A DNA stretch of 10,015 nucleotides from JASFTV01 sp050050615 (GCA_050050615.1 JASFTV010000109.1:1-10015), one strand, 5' to 3'. Positions 1 to 7,140 are shown, counted from the stretch's first letter. The notes: a model not told the origin generated them from the letters alone. Translations and numbers: made by a program.

Positions 1-233
1 ACAACAATGCCTAAAGGCGCATTTCGTAGGAATGCGGACCCGTGTTGTTTCGCCCTTGAAAGCTTTTCTAATAGGCTTTTGTCCGTCACCATGATAAATT
101 CCCAAGGGTTATTCCCCATGGATGAGGGAGAACGAAGGGCCGCCTCCACCAGCATGTCGATCTTTTCAGCCTCTACCGGTTTTGTTTGAAACTTCCTGAT
201 GCTTCTCCTTTTTTGAACAAGAGGAATAAACAT
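1..233 (-). CDS. Nitroreductase family protein, N-terminal part (cut by window edge)
   Basis: Reading leftward from ATG at 233-231 gives 77 codons with no stop before the window edge. The product starts MFIPLVQKRRSIRKF and continues with a SPSSMGNNPWEF segment at about residues 35-46. An N-terminal RRSIRKF followed some 20 residues later by an SPS..NNPWEF motif is the hallmark of the nitroreductase/FMN reductase fold; the arginines and the S/N residues contact the FMN phosphate and ring. Family members are cytoplasmic, usually homodimeric flavoproteins that reduce nitro compounds, quinones or flavins with NAD(P)H. The exact substrate cannot be told from this fragment. A Shine-Dalgarno-like AAGGGAG lies 5-6 bases upstream of the ATG (about 245-239). 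The gene diverges from the rubrerythrin-like gene at 412. The 178-base gap is A/T-rich, and I found no convincing -35/-10 pair in it for either direction. The C-terminal half lies outside the window. Confidence 0.85.
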   Translation of the reverse strand, partial: MFIPLVQKRRSIRKFQTKPVEAEKIDMLVEAALRSPSSMGNNPWEFIMVTDKSLLEKLSRAKQHGSAFLRNAPLGIV

Positions 234-411
234 AAGAATCTCCCTTAGTTTTTTTGAAGCAATGTACATCATTTTTTTGAAACAGAAAAGGGCTAAAACT
301 GCGAAGGGGAACCAAAGCTGCTCATTTTGAAGGCCTGTTGCGTTTACACACCTCTGAATGGATCCACATGAAAAAGAATGAGAACAATGAGAAAAGGGAA
401 AGGAGAGAGAC

Positions 412-915
412 GTGACACTTGAACAAGCGATTAAGACGGCCATCGATTATGAGACGAAAATCCGCAATGTATACAGAGAGGCGGCTGAAAGAGTTCACGA
501 GGCCGCAGGCAGGAGCTTCTTGCAGACCATGGGAGATGATGAACAGCGTCACCTGGATTATCTGGTTGAGAGGCTTGAGTTGTGGAAAAGGACAGGAAAA
601 CTGACAGTGGAAAAGCTGGAGACGGCAGTGCCTTCCCATGAGAGCATTGCAAGAGAAATGGCAAGGTACAAATCAGAAGTCTCGAAAAAGACACGGGGAG
701 ATCAAAAAAGAATCCTTAGCAGAGCGCTCAGGGTGGAGCTTGAAACGAGTAATTTCTACAAAAAAATGGTTGATGAGATGTCTGATGAAGGCCAAGCGAT
801 GTTTGCTCGTTTTCTTGAGATCGAGGAACAGCACATTGCCGCGGTTCAGATGCAACTAGACTATGTGAGCAAGACAGGATACTGGTTCGGTTTCAAAGAG
901 TTTGACATGGAATAA
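412..915 (+). CDS. Rubrerythrin-like ferritin-family diiron protein (no rubredoxin domain)
   Basis: A 167-residue all-helical protein with the two-fold diiron pattern of the ferritin/rubrerythrin superfamily. The first half has Glu14 in helix 1 and an ExxH at Glu44-Gln-Arg-His47. The second half has Glu109/Glu111 and a second ExxH at Glu138-Glu-Gln-His141. The C-terminus ends in a short aromatic tail (TGYWFGFKEFD, about 155-165). No CxxC pairs follow, so the rubredoxin electron-transfer domain of classical rubrerythrin is absent. Classical relatives reduce peroxide at the diiron site in the cytoplasm of anaerobes; that role here is inferred. The start is GTG at 412: AAGGAG at 400-405 sits 6 bases upstream, and an in-frame stop at 388-390 rules out a longer form. 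The DUF362/ferredoxin gene begins 50 bases after the stop and is probably co-transcribed; its FeS domain could supply electrons, but that is speculative. Confidence 0.86.
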   Translation: MTLEQAIKTAIDYETKIRNVYREAAERVHEAAGRSFLQTMGDDEQRHLDYLVERLELWKRTGKLTVEKLETAVPSHESIAREMARYKSEVSKKTRGDQKRILSRALRVELETSNFYKKMVDEMSDEGQAMFARFLEIEEQHIAAVQMQLDYVSKTGYWFGFKEFDME

Positions 916-965
916 CCTTGGCATGAAGCTGGCTTGGAGGCCTCCACGAGGACGTAAGGAAATCT

Positions 966-2147
966 ATGACAAAAGTAGCGCTTCTGAGATGTGACGACTA
1001 TCACACCCCCACCGTTAAGGAGAAAATCCTGGAAGGCTTCTCGAATATCGGACTTGACCCTTCGTTGTTTGCAGATAAAAAAGTGCTCCTCAAGCCGAAT
1101 TTGCTGAACGCAAGTACGGCAGAGAAGGCTGTGGTGACACACCCCGAATTTTTCAGGGCCGTCCTACAATGGGTCAAGGCATGTGGGGGCACCCCAGTCA
1201 TGGGGGAATCTCCAGCCTTTCAGCCCCTGAGTAAGGTGATGAAAAAGACAGGGTATGACCGTGTGGTGGCCGAGGAGGGGTGTGAGGTAGCCGATCCGAA
1301 AAAGACGGCTGTCCTGTTTTATGGTGGACCTTCCAGATTCCGGAGGTTTGAGGTCACCAGCGCGCTTTTTGATTCGGACATCGTTGTCAACCTGCCGAAA
1401 TTCAAAACCCATGGCTTGACCTACGTCACCGGGGCTGTCAAGAATTTCTTCGGCTTCATCCATGGACTCACCAAGTCCCAATGGCACCTGAAGGCACCGA
1501 CAAAGGAGGCGTTCTCGAGTTTCTTGCTTGACCTCTATATGGCCCTTTTGAGGGGCTTTGAGCCACCGAAAAGGTACATCCATATTATGGATGCTATTGT
1601 GGGCATGGAGGGTCATGGTCCGGGGGTGGCAGGGACCCCAAAGAAGATCGGGGCCATATTGATGGGAGATGATGCAGTGGCGGTTGATTCCGTGGCCGCC
1701 AGCCTGGTAGGCCTTGATAAGAGCAAGTTGTACACTCTAACTCTTGGAGAAGAGAGAGAACTTGGTGCAGCCGGTTTTGAAAAGATCGACGTGAGGGGCT
1801 CGGCTCCTGAGGAATTTCACATTGATGATTTTGTGCCGAGCCGAGGAACTCTAGGCTCCCATGTGGAGCGCTGGCCCATGAACACATCGTTTTTCAAAAA
1901 CCTGGTCATTGAGCGACCGGTGCCCTCAAGGGAACGATGTACCCTCTGCTATCAATGCAAAGCGATTTGCCCGGGAGGTGCGATCGCGCACGGTGGGGAG
2001 GATAACGGCGTTCCCAGCTATGATTATGAAAAGTGTTTTCGATGCCTTTGCTGCATGGAGATTTGCCCCGAAGCAGCCATCAGGCTGAAGAAGGGTAGCC
2101 TTCAGTGGTTGCTGGAAAGTTGGGCAAGATGGAAGAGGATCGGATAG
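966..2147 (+). CDS. DUF362 domain protein with C-terminal 2x[4Fe-4S] ferredoxin domain
   Basis: A 393-residue cytoplasmic protein; no signal peptide or membrane segment is visible. Residues about 1-300 match DUF362: KPNLL near 43-47, a GESPAFQP segment near 100, the signature N142-LPKFKTHG followed by TGAVKN160-FFGF, and an acidic GDDAVAVDSVA segment near 235. The C-terminus carries two ferredoxin motifs, Cys325-x2-Cys-x2-Cys-x3-Cys335-Pro and Cys357-x2-Cys-x2-Cys-x3-Cys367-Pro, predicted to bind two [4Fe-4S] clusters. The second motif has an extra cysteine at 362. DUF362 has no firmly established reaction; the DUF362-plus-ferredoxin layout is common in anaerobes and suggests a redox role. 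The start ATG is preceded by TAAGGA with a 5-base spacer. It follows the rubrerythrin-like gene by 50 bases. The tail after the last cluster (about 370-393) is basic and tryptophan-rich, perhaps a peripheral contact surface. Confidence 0.92.
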   Translation: MTKVALLRCDDYHTPTVKEKILEGFSNIGLDPSLFADKKVLLKPNLLNASTAEKAVVTHPEFFRAVLQWVKACGGTPVMGESPAFQPLSKVMKKTGYDRVVAEEGCEVADPKKTAVLFYGGPSRFRRFEVTSALFDSDIVVNLPKFKTHGLTYVTGAVKNFFGFIHGLTKSQWHLKAPTKEAFSSFLLDLYMALLRGFEPPKRYIHIMDAIVGMEGHGPGVAGTPKKIGAILMGDDAVAVDSVAASLVGLDKSKLYTLTLGEERELGAAGFEKIDVRGSAPEEFHIDDFVPSRGTLGSHVERWPMNTSFFKNLVIERPVPSRERCTLCYQCKAICPGGAIAHGGEDNGVPSYDYEKCFRCLCCMEICPEAAIRLKKGSLQWLLESWARWKRIG

Positions 2148-2191
2148 TCCGCTCGTTCCACTAGAGCGTTTCCCAGGTACTTTGGCAATAC

Positions 2192-2260
2192 TGTCATTTC
2201 GACCCCATGCAAACGGGGGGAGAAATCTTACAATGCCAACGGATGACCAAGGTTTCTCCC
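2192..2260. repeat. Decayed REP-like inverted repeat upstream of the flavoprotein gene
   Basis: The left part begins TGTCATTTCGACC and returns through a G-run to GGGAGAAATCTT (2218-2229), with CCCC (2203-2206) able to pair with the following G-run. A right arm AAGGTTTCTCCC (2249-2260) is complementary to 2218-2229 with one mismatch (a G-T wobble in RNA), leaving a 19-base loop. TGTCATTTCGA...GGGAGAAATCTT resembles dispersed repeats I know from several bacterial phyla; that identification is from memory. The bases after the right arm (GGAG, then GAAAGCGATGA) look like a worn copy of the expected closing end GTCGAAATGACA. If so, the element reaches the ribosome binding site and start codon of the next gene. 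It could act as an mRNA hairpin or as a transcription end for the upstream gene; it has no clear T-run. Confidence 0.45.
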
Positions 2261-2273
2261 GGAGTAGAAAGCG

Positions 2274-3698
2274 ATGAAAGCATATGACCTCATTGCGATA
2301 GGAACCGGTTCGGCCATGAATGTCGTTGAAGCGATATTACAGAATGAACCGGGCAAGAAAGTTGCAGTCATTGACAAGGACGAACCCGGCGGGATCTGCC
2401 TGACGAGAGGATGCATCCCCACGAAGATCCTCGTTTATCCGGCTGAGGTCTTGAGGATTGTTGAAGGGGCTAAGGCTGTAGGGGTGGATGCCCATGTGAA
2501 GCGTGTTGATTTTATGGGTCTCATGAAAAGAATGCGCGTGGTTCTCGAGAGAGATATCGGCGGGATTCGTAAGGGTCTTACTGAAGCAAAGAACATTGAC
2601 TACTATCACGCTGTGGCAGAGTTCACCGCCCCTTATCAGCTGCAGGTGGGCGATGAGAGGATCACTTCCAAGATGATATTTCTCTGCTTGGGATCCAAAC
2701 CCTTGATTCCTCCCCTCAAGGGGCTTGATCAGGTCTCCTACCATACCAGTGACAGCATACTGGGCATTCAAAAGTTGCCTTCCAGCCTTGCCATTTTGGG
2801 CGGGGGGTACATCGCAGCGGAGTACGGTCACTTCTTTTCTGCCATGGGTTCAAAGGTAACCATTGTTGGAAGAAACCCGCGTTTCCTGCCTGCCGAAGAG
2901 CCCGAGGTCTCCGAATTGGCGGAAAAGGAGATGTCGAAGCATCTGACCCTCATGACGAATCATGAGGTTATAGAGGTAGAAAGAGCCGGAAAAGGAAAGA
3001 AAACAATTATCGCAAGGGACAGAAGCACCGGAAGAACAAAAGAAATCACTTCAGAAGAGATCCTTGTTGCGGTCGGCAGAGCCTCAAACGCTGACATCCT
3101 GCATCCGGAGAGGGGCGGCGTAAAGACGGACGAAAAGGGTTGGATCCTTGCCAATCAATACTTGGAAACGTCACAACGCAATGTGTGGGCTTTTGGTGAT
3201 GCTATAGGAAAACACCTTTTCAAACATGTGGCCAATTATGAATCGAGAATCGTCTATTACAATGCGGTCCTTGGTCAAAGGGTGAAGATGAATTATCAGG
3301 CTGTTCCCCATGCCGTGTTCACGCATCCCGAGATCGCCTCTGTAGGTCTGAGGCAGAAAGAGGCGATCGAGGCTCACGGTGAAGAGGGCATTCTCGTCGG
3401 CTTCCAAAGGTATCAGAATACCGCCAAGGGCGAGGCGATGGGCGTCAAAGACTATTTTGTTAAGGTCATTGTGGAAAACGGAACAAACAGAGTCCTTGGG
3501 GCTCACATTATTGGTCCACAGGCCTCTCTACTCATTCAGGAGATCATCACAGTAATGTACACAGCAGACCAAAGCATGACCCCGGTCATCGCGGGGATGC
3601 ACATCCATCCGGCCCTGAGCGAGGCTGTGGAGAGGGCTTTTATCGAATTGATGCCACCCCGTCAATACAACCATATGTTTAAAGAAGGACGGCTGTAA
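2274..3698 (+). CDS. FAD-dependent pyridine nucleotide-disulfide oxidoreductase (dihydrolipoamide dehydrogenase-like)
   Basis: A 474-residue class I flavoprotein disulfide reductase of normal family length. In order: FAD-binding GTGSA near 10-14; redox-active disulfide Cys42-LTRG-Cys47-IPTK; nucleotide-binding GGGYIAAE at 176-183; second FAD segment AFGDAIG with Asp309; C-terminal dimerisation domain with the catalytic pair His445/Glu450 in HPALSE. All catalytic residues are present. At the end of the second strand of the nucleotide domain, the acidic residue typical of NADH-using dihydrolipoamide dehydrogenase is replaced by Gly199-Arg200-Asn. Together with GGGYIA this favours NADPH (inference). 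The LTRG between the cysteines differs from the LNVG usual in true E3 subunits. No lipoyl E2 or glycine-cleavage genes are nearby, so the substrate is open: a low-molecular-weight disulfide or a lipoyl-type partner. The ribosome binding site is GGAG at 2261-2264, 9 bases before ATG. Confidence 0.92.
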   Translation: MKAYDLIAIGTGSAMNVVEAILQNEPGKKVAVIDKDEPGGICLTRGCIPTKILVYPAEVLRIVEGAKAVGVDAHVKRVDFMGLMKRMRVVLERDIGGIRKGLTEAKNIDYYHAVAEFTAPYQLQVGDERITSKMIFLCLGSKPLIPPLKGLDQVSYHTSDSILGIQKLPSSLAILGGGYIAAEYGHFFSAMGSKVTIVGRNPRFLPAEEPEVSELAEKEMSKHLTLMTNHEVIEVERAGKGKKTIIARDRSTGRTKEITSEEILVAVGRASNADILHPERGGVKTDEKGWILANQYLETSQRNVWAFGDAIGKHLFKHVANYESRIVYYNAVLGQRVKMNYQAVPHAVFTHPEIASVGLRQKEAIEAHGEEGILVGFQRYQNTAKGEAMGVKDYFVKVIVENGTNRVLGAHIIGPQASLLIQEIITVMYTADQSMTPVIAGMHIHPALSEAVERAFIELMPPRQYNHMFKEGRL

Positions 3699-3740
3699 AA
3701 GAATTTCATATTCTTGGCTTCATTGAGCGGGAGAAACACC

Positions 3741-3768
3741 TTGACAAAAAACTTCCTGTTAATAACTT
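3741..3768 (+). promoter_or_regulatory. Possible sigma-70-type promoter for the UspA gene
   Basis: A perfect -35 box TTGACA (3741-3746) is followed 16 bases later by TAACTT (3763-3768), only a 3-of-6 match to TATAAT. The surrounding sequence is markedly A/T-rich, as expected for a promoter, and the 157-base gap between the flavoprotein stop and the UspA start has room for one. The weak -10 keeps this tentative. An AAGAAT/ATTCTT hairpin just after the flavoprotein stop (3699-3715) lacks a T-run and is too weak to call a terminator. Confidence 0.32.
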
Positions 3769-3855
3769 CTTAAAAAAATTTAGGAATGGCTCTATGCCCC
3801 AAACCAGGATTTCTGGAAGCGGGTTCGTAGAAATGTCGATCAAGGAGGTATCAGC

Positions 3856-4305
3856 ATGGAAATGAAAAAAATCCTTTGGCCTACGGATCTCTCAGGGAGC
3901 GCCGAAAAGGCTTTGGATTACGTCACGTCGTTGTCTGAAAAATTCCAGACTGAAGTCCATGTGCTCTATGTGATTGAGGAGTTGGGTTATCACGAACCCT
4001 GGTACGGGGAGTTTGATCGATCCCACATCGACAAGATCCACGATTGGGAAAGAAAAACAGCTCAAAAGCGGCTGGACGAGGTTTGCGAGCAGCATCTGCA
4101 AGGGTGCCCACTCTACATCAAGCACATTGCTATAGGGGACCCTACCCAGGAAATATTGAAGCTGATCAACCAGGAAAAGGTCGACATGGTGGTCATGGCG
4201 AGCCACGGGCGTAAGGGAAATTTTCGTTTTGGGAGTGTTGCAGAAAAGGTCTTGAAGAATTCTCCTGTGCCGGTAGTGACGATTCCCGTCGAACCGACAA
4301 AGTAA
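3856..4305 (+). CDS. Universal stress protein (UspA family)
   Basis: A single-domain Usp of 149 residues, the usual length. It opens with the family signature MKKILWPTDLSGSAEKAL (about 3-20, Asp11 near the nucleotide site), has a central HVLYVIEE strand (about 35-42) and ends with VVMASHGRKGNFRFGSVAEK (112-131) and PVPVVTIP. The canonical ATP-binding loop is G-x2-G-x9-G-S/T. Here it reads Ala115-x2-Gly118-x7-Gly126-Ser127, so the first glycine is alanine and the loop is two residues short; ATP binding is plausible but not assured. Usp proteins are small cytoplasmic dimers raised in starvation, oxidative and other stresses; no specific partner is indicated here. The start is well defined: AAGGAGGT at 3842-3849, 6 bases before ATG, the strongest ribosome binding site in the window. 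The gene appears to be its own unit, 157 bases after the flavoprotein and 205 bases before the next gene. Confidence 0.93.
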   Translation: MEMKKILWPTDLSGSAEKALDYVTSLSEKFQTEVHVLYVIEELGYHEPWYGEFDRSHIDKIHDWERKTAQKRLDEVCEQHLQGCPLYIKHIAIGDPTQEILKLINQEKVDMVVMASHGRKGNFRFGSVAEKVLKNSPVPVVTIPVEPTK

Positions 4306-4510
4306 TCGCTGAGTTCAGCCTTTACATGAACCATGTTCAGATTTTCAATCCTTTGACCTCAGTACAGGCCAATAAGGACAGCACCGGGGAGCCTCTTTAT
4401 AGGGGGTTCCGCGACGATACTCGAGGTTCTCAGGTCAGCCAGGAGAGAAATATCTGTCCGGAGGCTCTGAGTTCTGATGGATCTGGACGGACGGAGGTCG
4501 GCGAGGGCAC

Positions 4511-4963
4511 ATGAAGGGAGAAGTAAAAATAAGAAAGAGATTGAAGGACCTTCTGAATTCTCAAAAGCTCGGGGTTCTGGCCACACACAGCAAGCGTCAG
4601 CCATACGCCAGCCTTGTCGCGATCGTGGCCACGGAAGACCTCAAGCATCTGCTCTTTGCGACAACCCGCTCGACACGCAAATATGAGAATCTCGCCCGAG
4701 ATCCCCGGGTGGCGGTTCTGGTGGACAGCCGGTCGAATCAGGATGCCGACATCCATAACGCCATGGCTGCGACAGCCACAGGAGGCGCTGAGGAGGTCCC
4801 CCAGAGTGAAAGAGAAGCCTACCTGGAGATCTACCTCTCAAAACATCCCCACCTGAAGGATTTTGTCTCTTCACCAACCTGCGCGCTGATACGCGTCAAG
4901 GTGGACACCTACTTTCTGGTGAGCAGGTTTCAGAGAGTTTTGGAGCTCCACATACAACAATGA
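4511..4963 (+). CDS. Pyridoxamine 5'-phosphate oxidase-like flavin-binding protein
   Basis: A 150-residue split-beta-barrel protein of the PNPOx-like superfamily. Recognisable segments are LLNSQKLGVLAT (14-25), QPYASLVAIVAT (30-41), the flavin-phosphate-binding FATTRSTRKYENL (49-61) with Arg53, Arg56 and Lys57, DPRVAVLVDSRSN (64-76), and the TATGGAEEV strand (about 88-96). Proteins of this subgroup bind FMN, F420 or haem; they are usually not true vitamin-B6 oxidases, and the substrate is unknown. It is cytoplasmic, with no signal peptide. The ribosome binding site is imperfect: GAGGG lies only 3 bases before ATG, and GGAGGT at 4493-4498 lies 12 bases before it. The 205-base upstream gap shows a TTGACC at 4353 without a matching -10. 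The TGA stop overlaps the ATG of the next gene (ATGA at 4960-4963), which implies translational coupling. Confidence 0.9.
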   Translation: MKGEVKIRKRLKDLLNSQKLGVLATHSKRQPYASLVAIVATEDLKHLLFATTRSTRKYENLARDPRVAVLVDSRSNQDADIHNAMAATATGGAEEVPQSEREAYLEIYLSKHPHLKDFVSSPTCALIRVKVDTYFLVSRFQRVLELHIQQ

Positions 4964-7140
4964 ACCTCATCATCTCTCTGGAGAAAATAGGCGAGAGCAA
5001 GCGACCCCGCGTCGGGGGCAAGTCTTTTGCCCTGGCGAGGATGAGGGAAGGCGGGCTCAACGTACCGAGAGCGGTGTGCATTACCACAGATGCATACGAC
5101 CAGTATGTTGATTCGACCGGGTTGCGTGAACGCCTGTTGCTCGAGCTCCACAGAAAAAAGTTCGAAGAGATGCGATGGGAAGAGATATGGGATGCCGCAC
5201 TCCGCATTCGGAACATGTTTCTCACCACGCCCATGCCGCCCAAGCTTCATGGGAGTTTGAAAGAATCCCTTGAAAGTATCTTTGCCCATCAATCGGTGGT
5301 GGTCCGTTCCTCAGCCCCTGGAGAAGATTCAGCCAAGACCTCCTTTGCAGGGTTACACGAATCCTATGTCCATATCCGCGGTGCGGACCGGATCTTAGAG
5401 TACGTGCAAAAGGTCTGGGCCTCCCTGTGGTCGGATGCCGCACTGTTGTACCGCCAGGAGCTGGGTTTGGATTTTGAGAGGAGCTCCATGGCTGTGGTGG
5501 TGCAGGAGATCGTGGTAGGTGAACGGTCCGGGGTCATTTTTGGAAGAAACCCGAATGATCCGTCTCAGTCCGTGATCGAGTCTGTCTTCGGTTTGAACCA
5601 AGGCCTGGTGGACGGGACGGTGGAGCCGGACAGATGGTTGCTCGATCGCGAAACCGGAAGGATTATCAACTATGTGGCCGGCCGGCATGATAAGTTCATG
5701 GCTCCATCGGAAGAAGGGGTCAGGCTTAGAACTCAGGATCCGGAGAAATCAAAGCGGGCTCCCCTGAGCGAAGATGACGTTGCGAGGGTCTATGCCATGG
5801 CCCTCCGCACAGAGAATTTGTTCGGAGCGCCCCAGGACATGGAATGGACATTCCGAGGAGAGGTTCTTTACGCGCTTCAGGCACGCCCCATAACCACTCT
5901 CTCCCGCCGAACTTCAGAGGATCAACGCTCCTGGTATCTTAGCTTGCGTAGAAATTTCGAAAATCTCAAGGCGCTTCGAAGAAAGATTGAAGAAGAGCTC
6001 ATCCCGGCGATGAAGGAGGAAGGCTCGCGCCTGGCCCTCCAGGATTTGGCAGGGTTGTCTGACCGGGACCTTGCCGACGAGATTGGCCGTCGGGGGAGCG
6101 TTCATGCTGATTGGGTCAAGGTTTACTGGCGTGACTTTATTCCCTTTGCTCACGGCGCCCGACTCTTTGGCCAGGTCTATAATGATGTGATTCACCCTTC
6201 TGACCCTTATGAATTCATGGATCTGCTGGCCGACACGGGGATGGTCAGCATAGCCCGAAACCGAAGTCTCGAGGAGATGGCGACCATGGTCAGGGGGGAT
6301 CCAAAGCTCGAAGCGGCGCTGGGAGAGAAACATTTCAGCGCCTTAGACAAAGGATTCATCGAGAAGCTGGACACCTTTGTCGAACACTTCGAAGATCTGT
6401 CCTGCGGCACAGACCAGTGTTTTCAGGGCCGCGATGCCATCATTGAGATCGTTCTTGAACTGGCATCCCGGCCTTCAGAAAGGACAAGACCGAAGAAGAA
6501 TACCCCTTCACTGAGAAGGGGGTTTCTTGCCCGTTTTCAGGGGGAGGAGAGGGCGCAAGCAGAGGAACTCCTGGATCTGGCCCGCACGAGCTACAGACTG
6601 AGAGACGACGATAATATCTATCTTGGGAAGATCAAGGGACAACTGCTCGCAGCCATAGAGGAAGGAAAGAGGCGACTGGCGCATCGAAGCGCGGCGGACG
6701 TAGGGGATATTTCCCCAGAAGAGGTCATAGAGGCACTCAGAGATCCTTCTTATATGTTTAAAAGTCGCCCATCTCAAGAAGAGGAACGTGAGAGGGAAAA
6801 GCAGGGGTTCAGCATAAAACCGAGGCAGCTTGTGGGTCAGCCTGCGGGCCAGGGACTGTCCAGAGGCATTGCCCGTGTCATTCTGGACCCAGCAGATCTC
6901 TTGACGTTCAAGGCCGGGGAGATCCTGATTTGTGATGCGGTGGACCCCAACATGACCTTTGTGGTTCCGCTGGCTTCAGGAATCGTAGAGCGAAGGGGGG
7001 GCATGCTCATTCACGGCGCTATCATCGCGAGGGAATACGGCCTTCCCTGTGTGACCGGCATCCCCAACGCCACATCACTCATCCGAACAGGGGACTTGGT
7101 CACCGTGGACGGCTATCTGGGTATCGTCATCATAGGATGA
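4960..7140 (+). CDS. PEP synthase-related phosphotransferase: ATP-grasp domain, unknown middle, swivelling His domain
   Basis: A 726-residue protein related to PEP synthase and rifampin phosphotransferase. Residues about 1-320 form the PPDK_N ATP-grasp unit: GGKS with Lys21, VVRSSA with Arg116 followed by EDS and SFAG, MEW with Glu295, and the closing LQARP with Gln307/Arg309. Residues about 325-640 are a largely helical, charged middle region with an ARTSYRLRDDDN segment near 540-552. Residues about 645-726 are the phosphohistidine domain, with GGMLIHGAIIAREYG holding the presumed phosphoacceptor His685, and the protein ends soon after in TVDGYLGIVII. The C-terminal PEP/pyruvate barrel of real PEP synthase is missing, so it should not make PEP. 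The order (ATP-grasp, middle, His at the end) is that of rifampin phosphotransferase, which passes the beta-phosphate of ATP to a small molecule held by the middle domain. The acceptor here is unknown. Start ATG overlaps the stop of the PNPOx-like gene. Confidence 0.9.
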   Translation: MNLIISLEKIGESKRPRVGGKSFALARMREGGLNVPRAVCITTDAYDQYVDSTGLRERLLLELHRKKFEEMRWEEIWDAALRIRNMFLTTPMPPKLHGSLKESLESIFAHQSVVVRSSAPGEDSAKTSFAGLHESYVHIRGADRILEYVQKVWASLWSDAALLYRQELGLDFERSSMAVVVQEIVVGERSGVIFGRNPNDPSQSVIESVFGLNQGLVDGTVEPDRWLLDRETGRIINYVAGRHDKFMAPSEEGVRLRTQDPEKSKRAPLSEDDVARVYAMALRTENLFGAPQDMEWTFRGEVLYALQARPITTLSRRTSEDQRSWYLSLRRNFENLKALRRKIEEELIPAMKEEGSRLALQDLAGLSDRDLADEIGRRGSVHADWVKVYWRDFIPFAHGARLFGQVYNDVIHPSDPYEFMDLLADTGMVSIARNRSLEEMATMVRGDPKLEAALGEKHFSALDKGFIEKLDTFVEHFEDLSCGTDQCFQGRDAIIEIVLELASRPSERTRPKKNTPSLRRGFLARFQGEERAQAEELLDLARTSYRLRDDDNIYLGKIKGQLLAAIEEGKRRLAHRSAADVGDISPEEVIEALRDPSYMFKSRPSQEEEREREKQGFSIKPRQLVGQPAGQGLSRGIARVILDPADLLTFKAGEILICDAVDPNMTFVVPLASGIVERRGGMLIHGAIIAREYGLPCVTGIPNATSLIRTGDLVTVDGYLGIVIIG

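Noticed and set aside
7..189. Plus-strand frame of 60 codons at the left edge
   Set aside because: It is antisense to the nitroreductase, whose conserved motifs are clear on the minus strand; the plus frame has no family features.
935..946. Perfect 12-base palindrome TGGAGGCCTCCA between the rubrerythrin and DUF362 genes
   Set aside because: No loop for a stable hairpin, no T-run and no second copy seen; could be a chance site or a weak operator.
1164..1616. Long minus-strand frames inside the DUF362, flavoprotein and phosphotransferase genes
   Set aside because: They are antisense shadows of genes with clear conserved motifs; none shows a domain or a ribosome binding site.
2150..2168. CGCTC/GAGCG hairpin after the DUF362 gene as terminator
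   Set aside because: Only a 5-base stem with a 9-base loop and just three T residues after it.
4327..4345. TGAAC/GTTCA hairpin followed by TTTT after the UspA gene as terminator
   Set aside because: A/T-rich 5-base stem with a 3-base loop and a short T-run; too weak to call.
4326..4514. 62-codon frame between the UspA and PNPOx-like genes
   Set aside because: No ribosome binding site, low-complexity composition without recognisable motifs, and it runs into the next gene in another frame.
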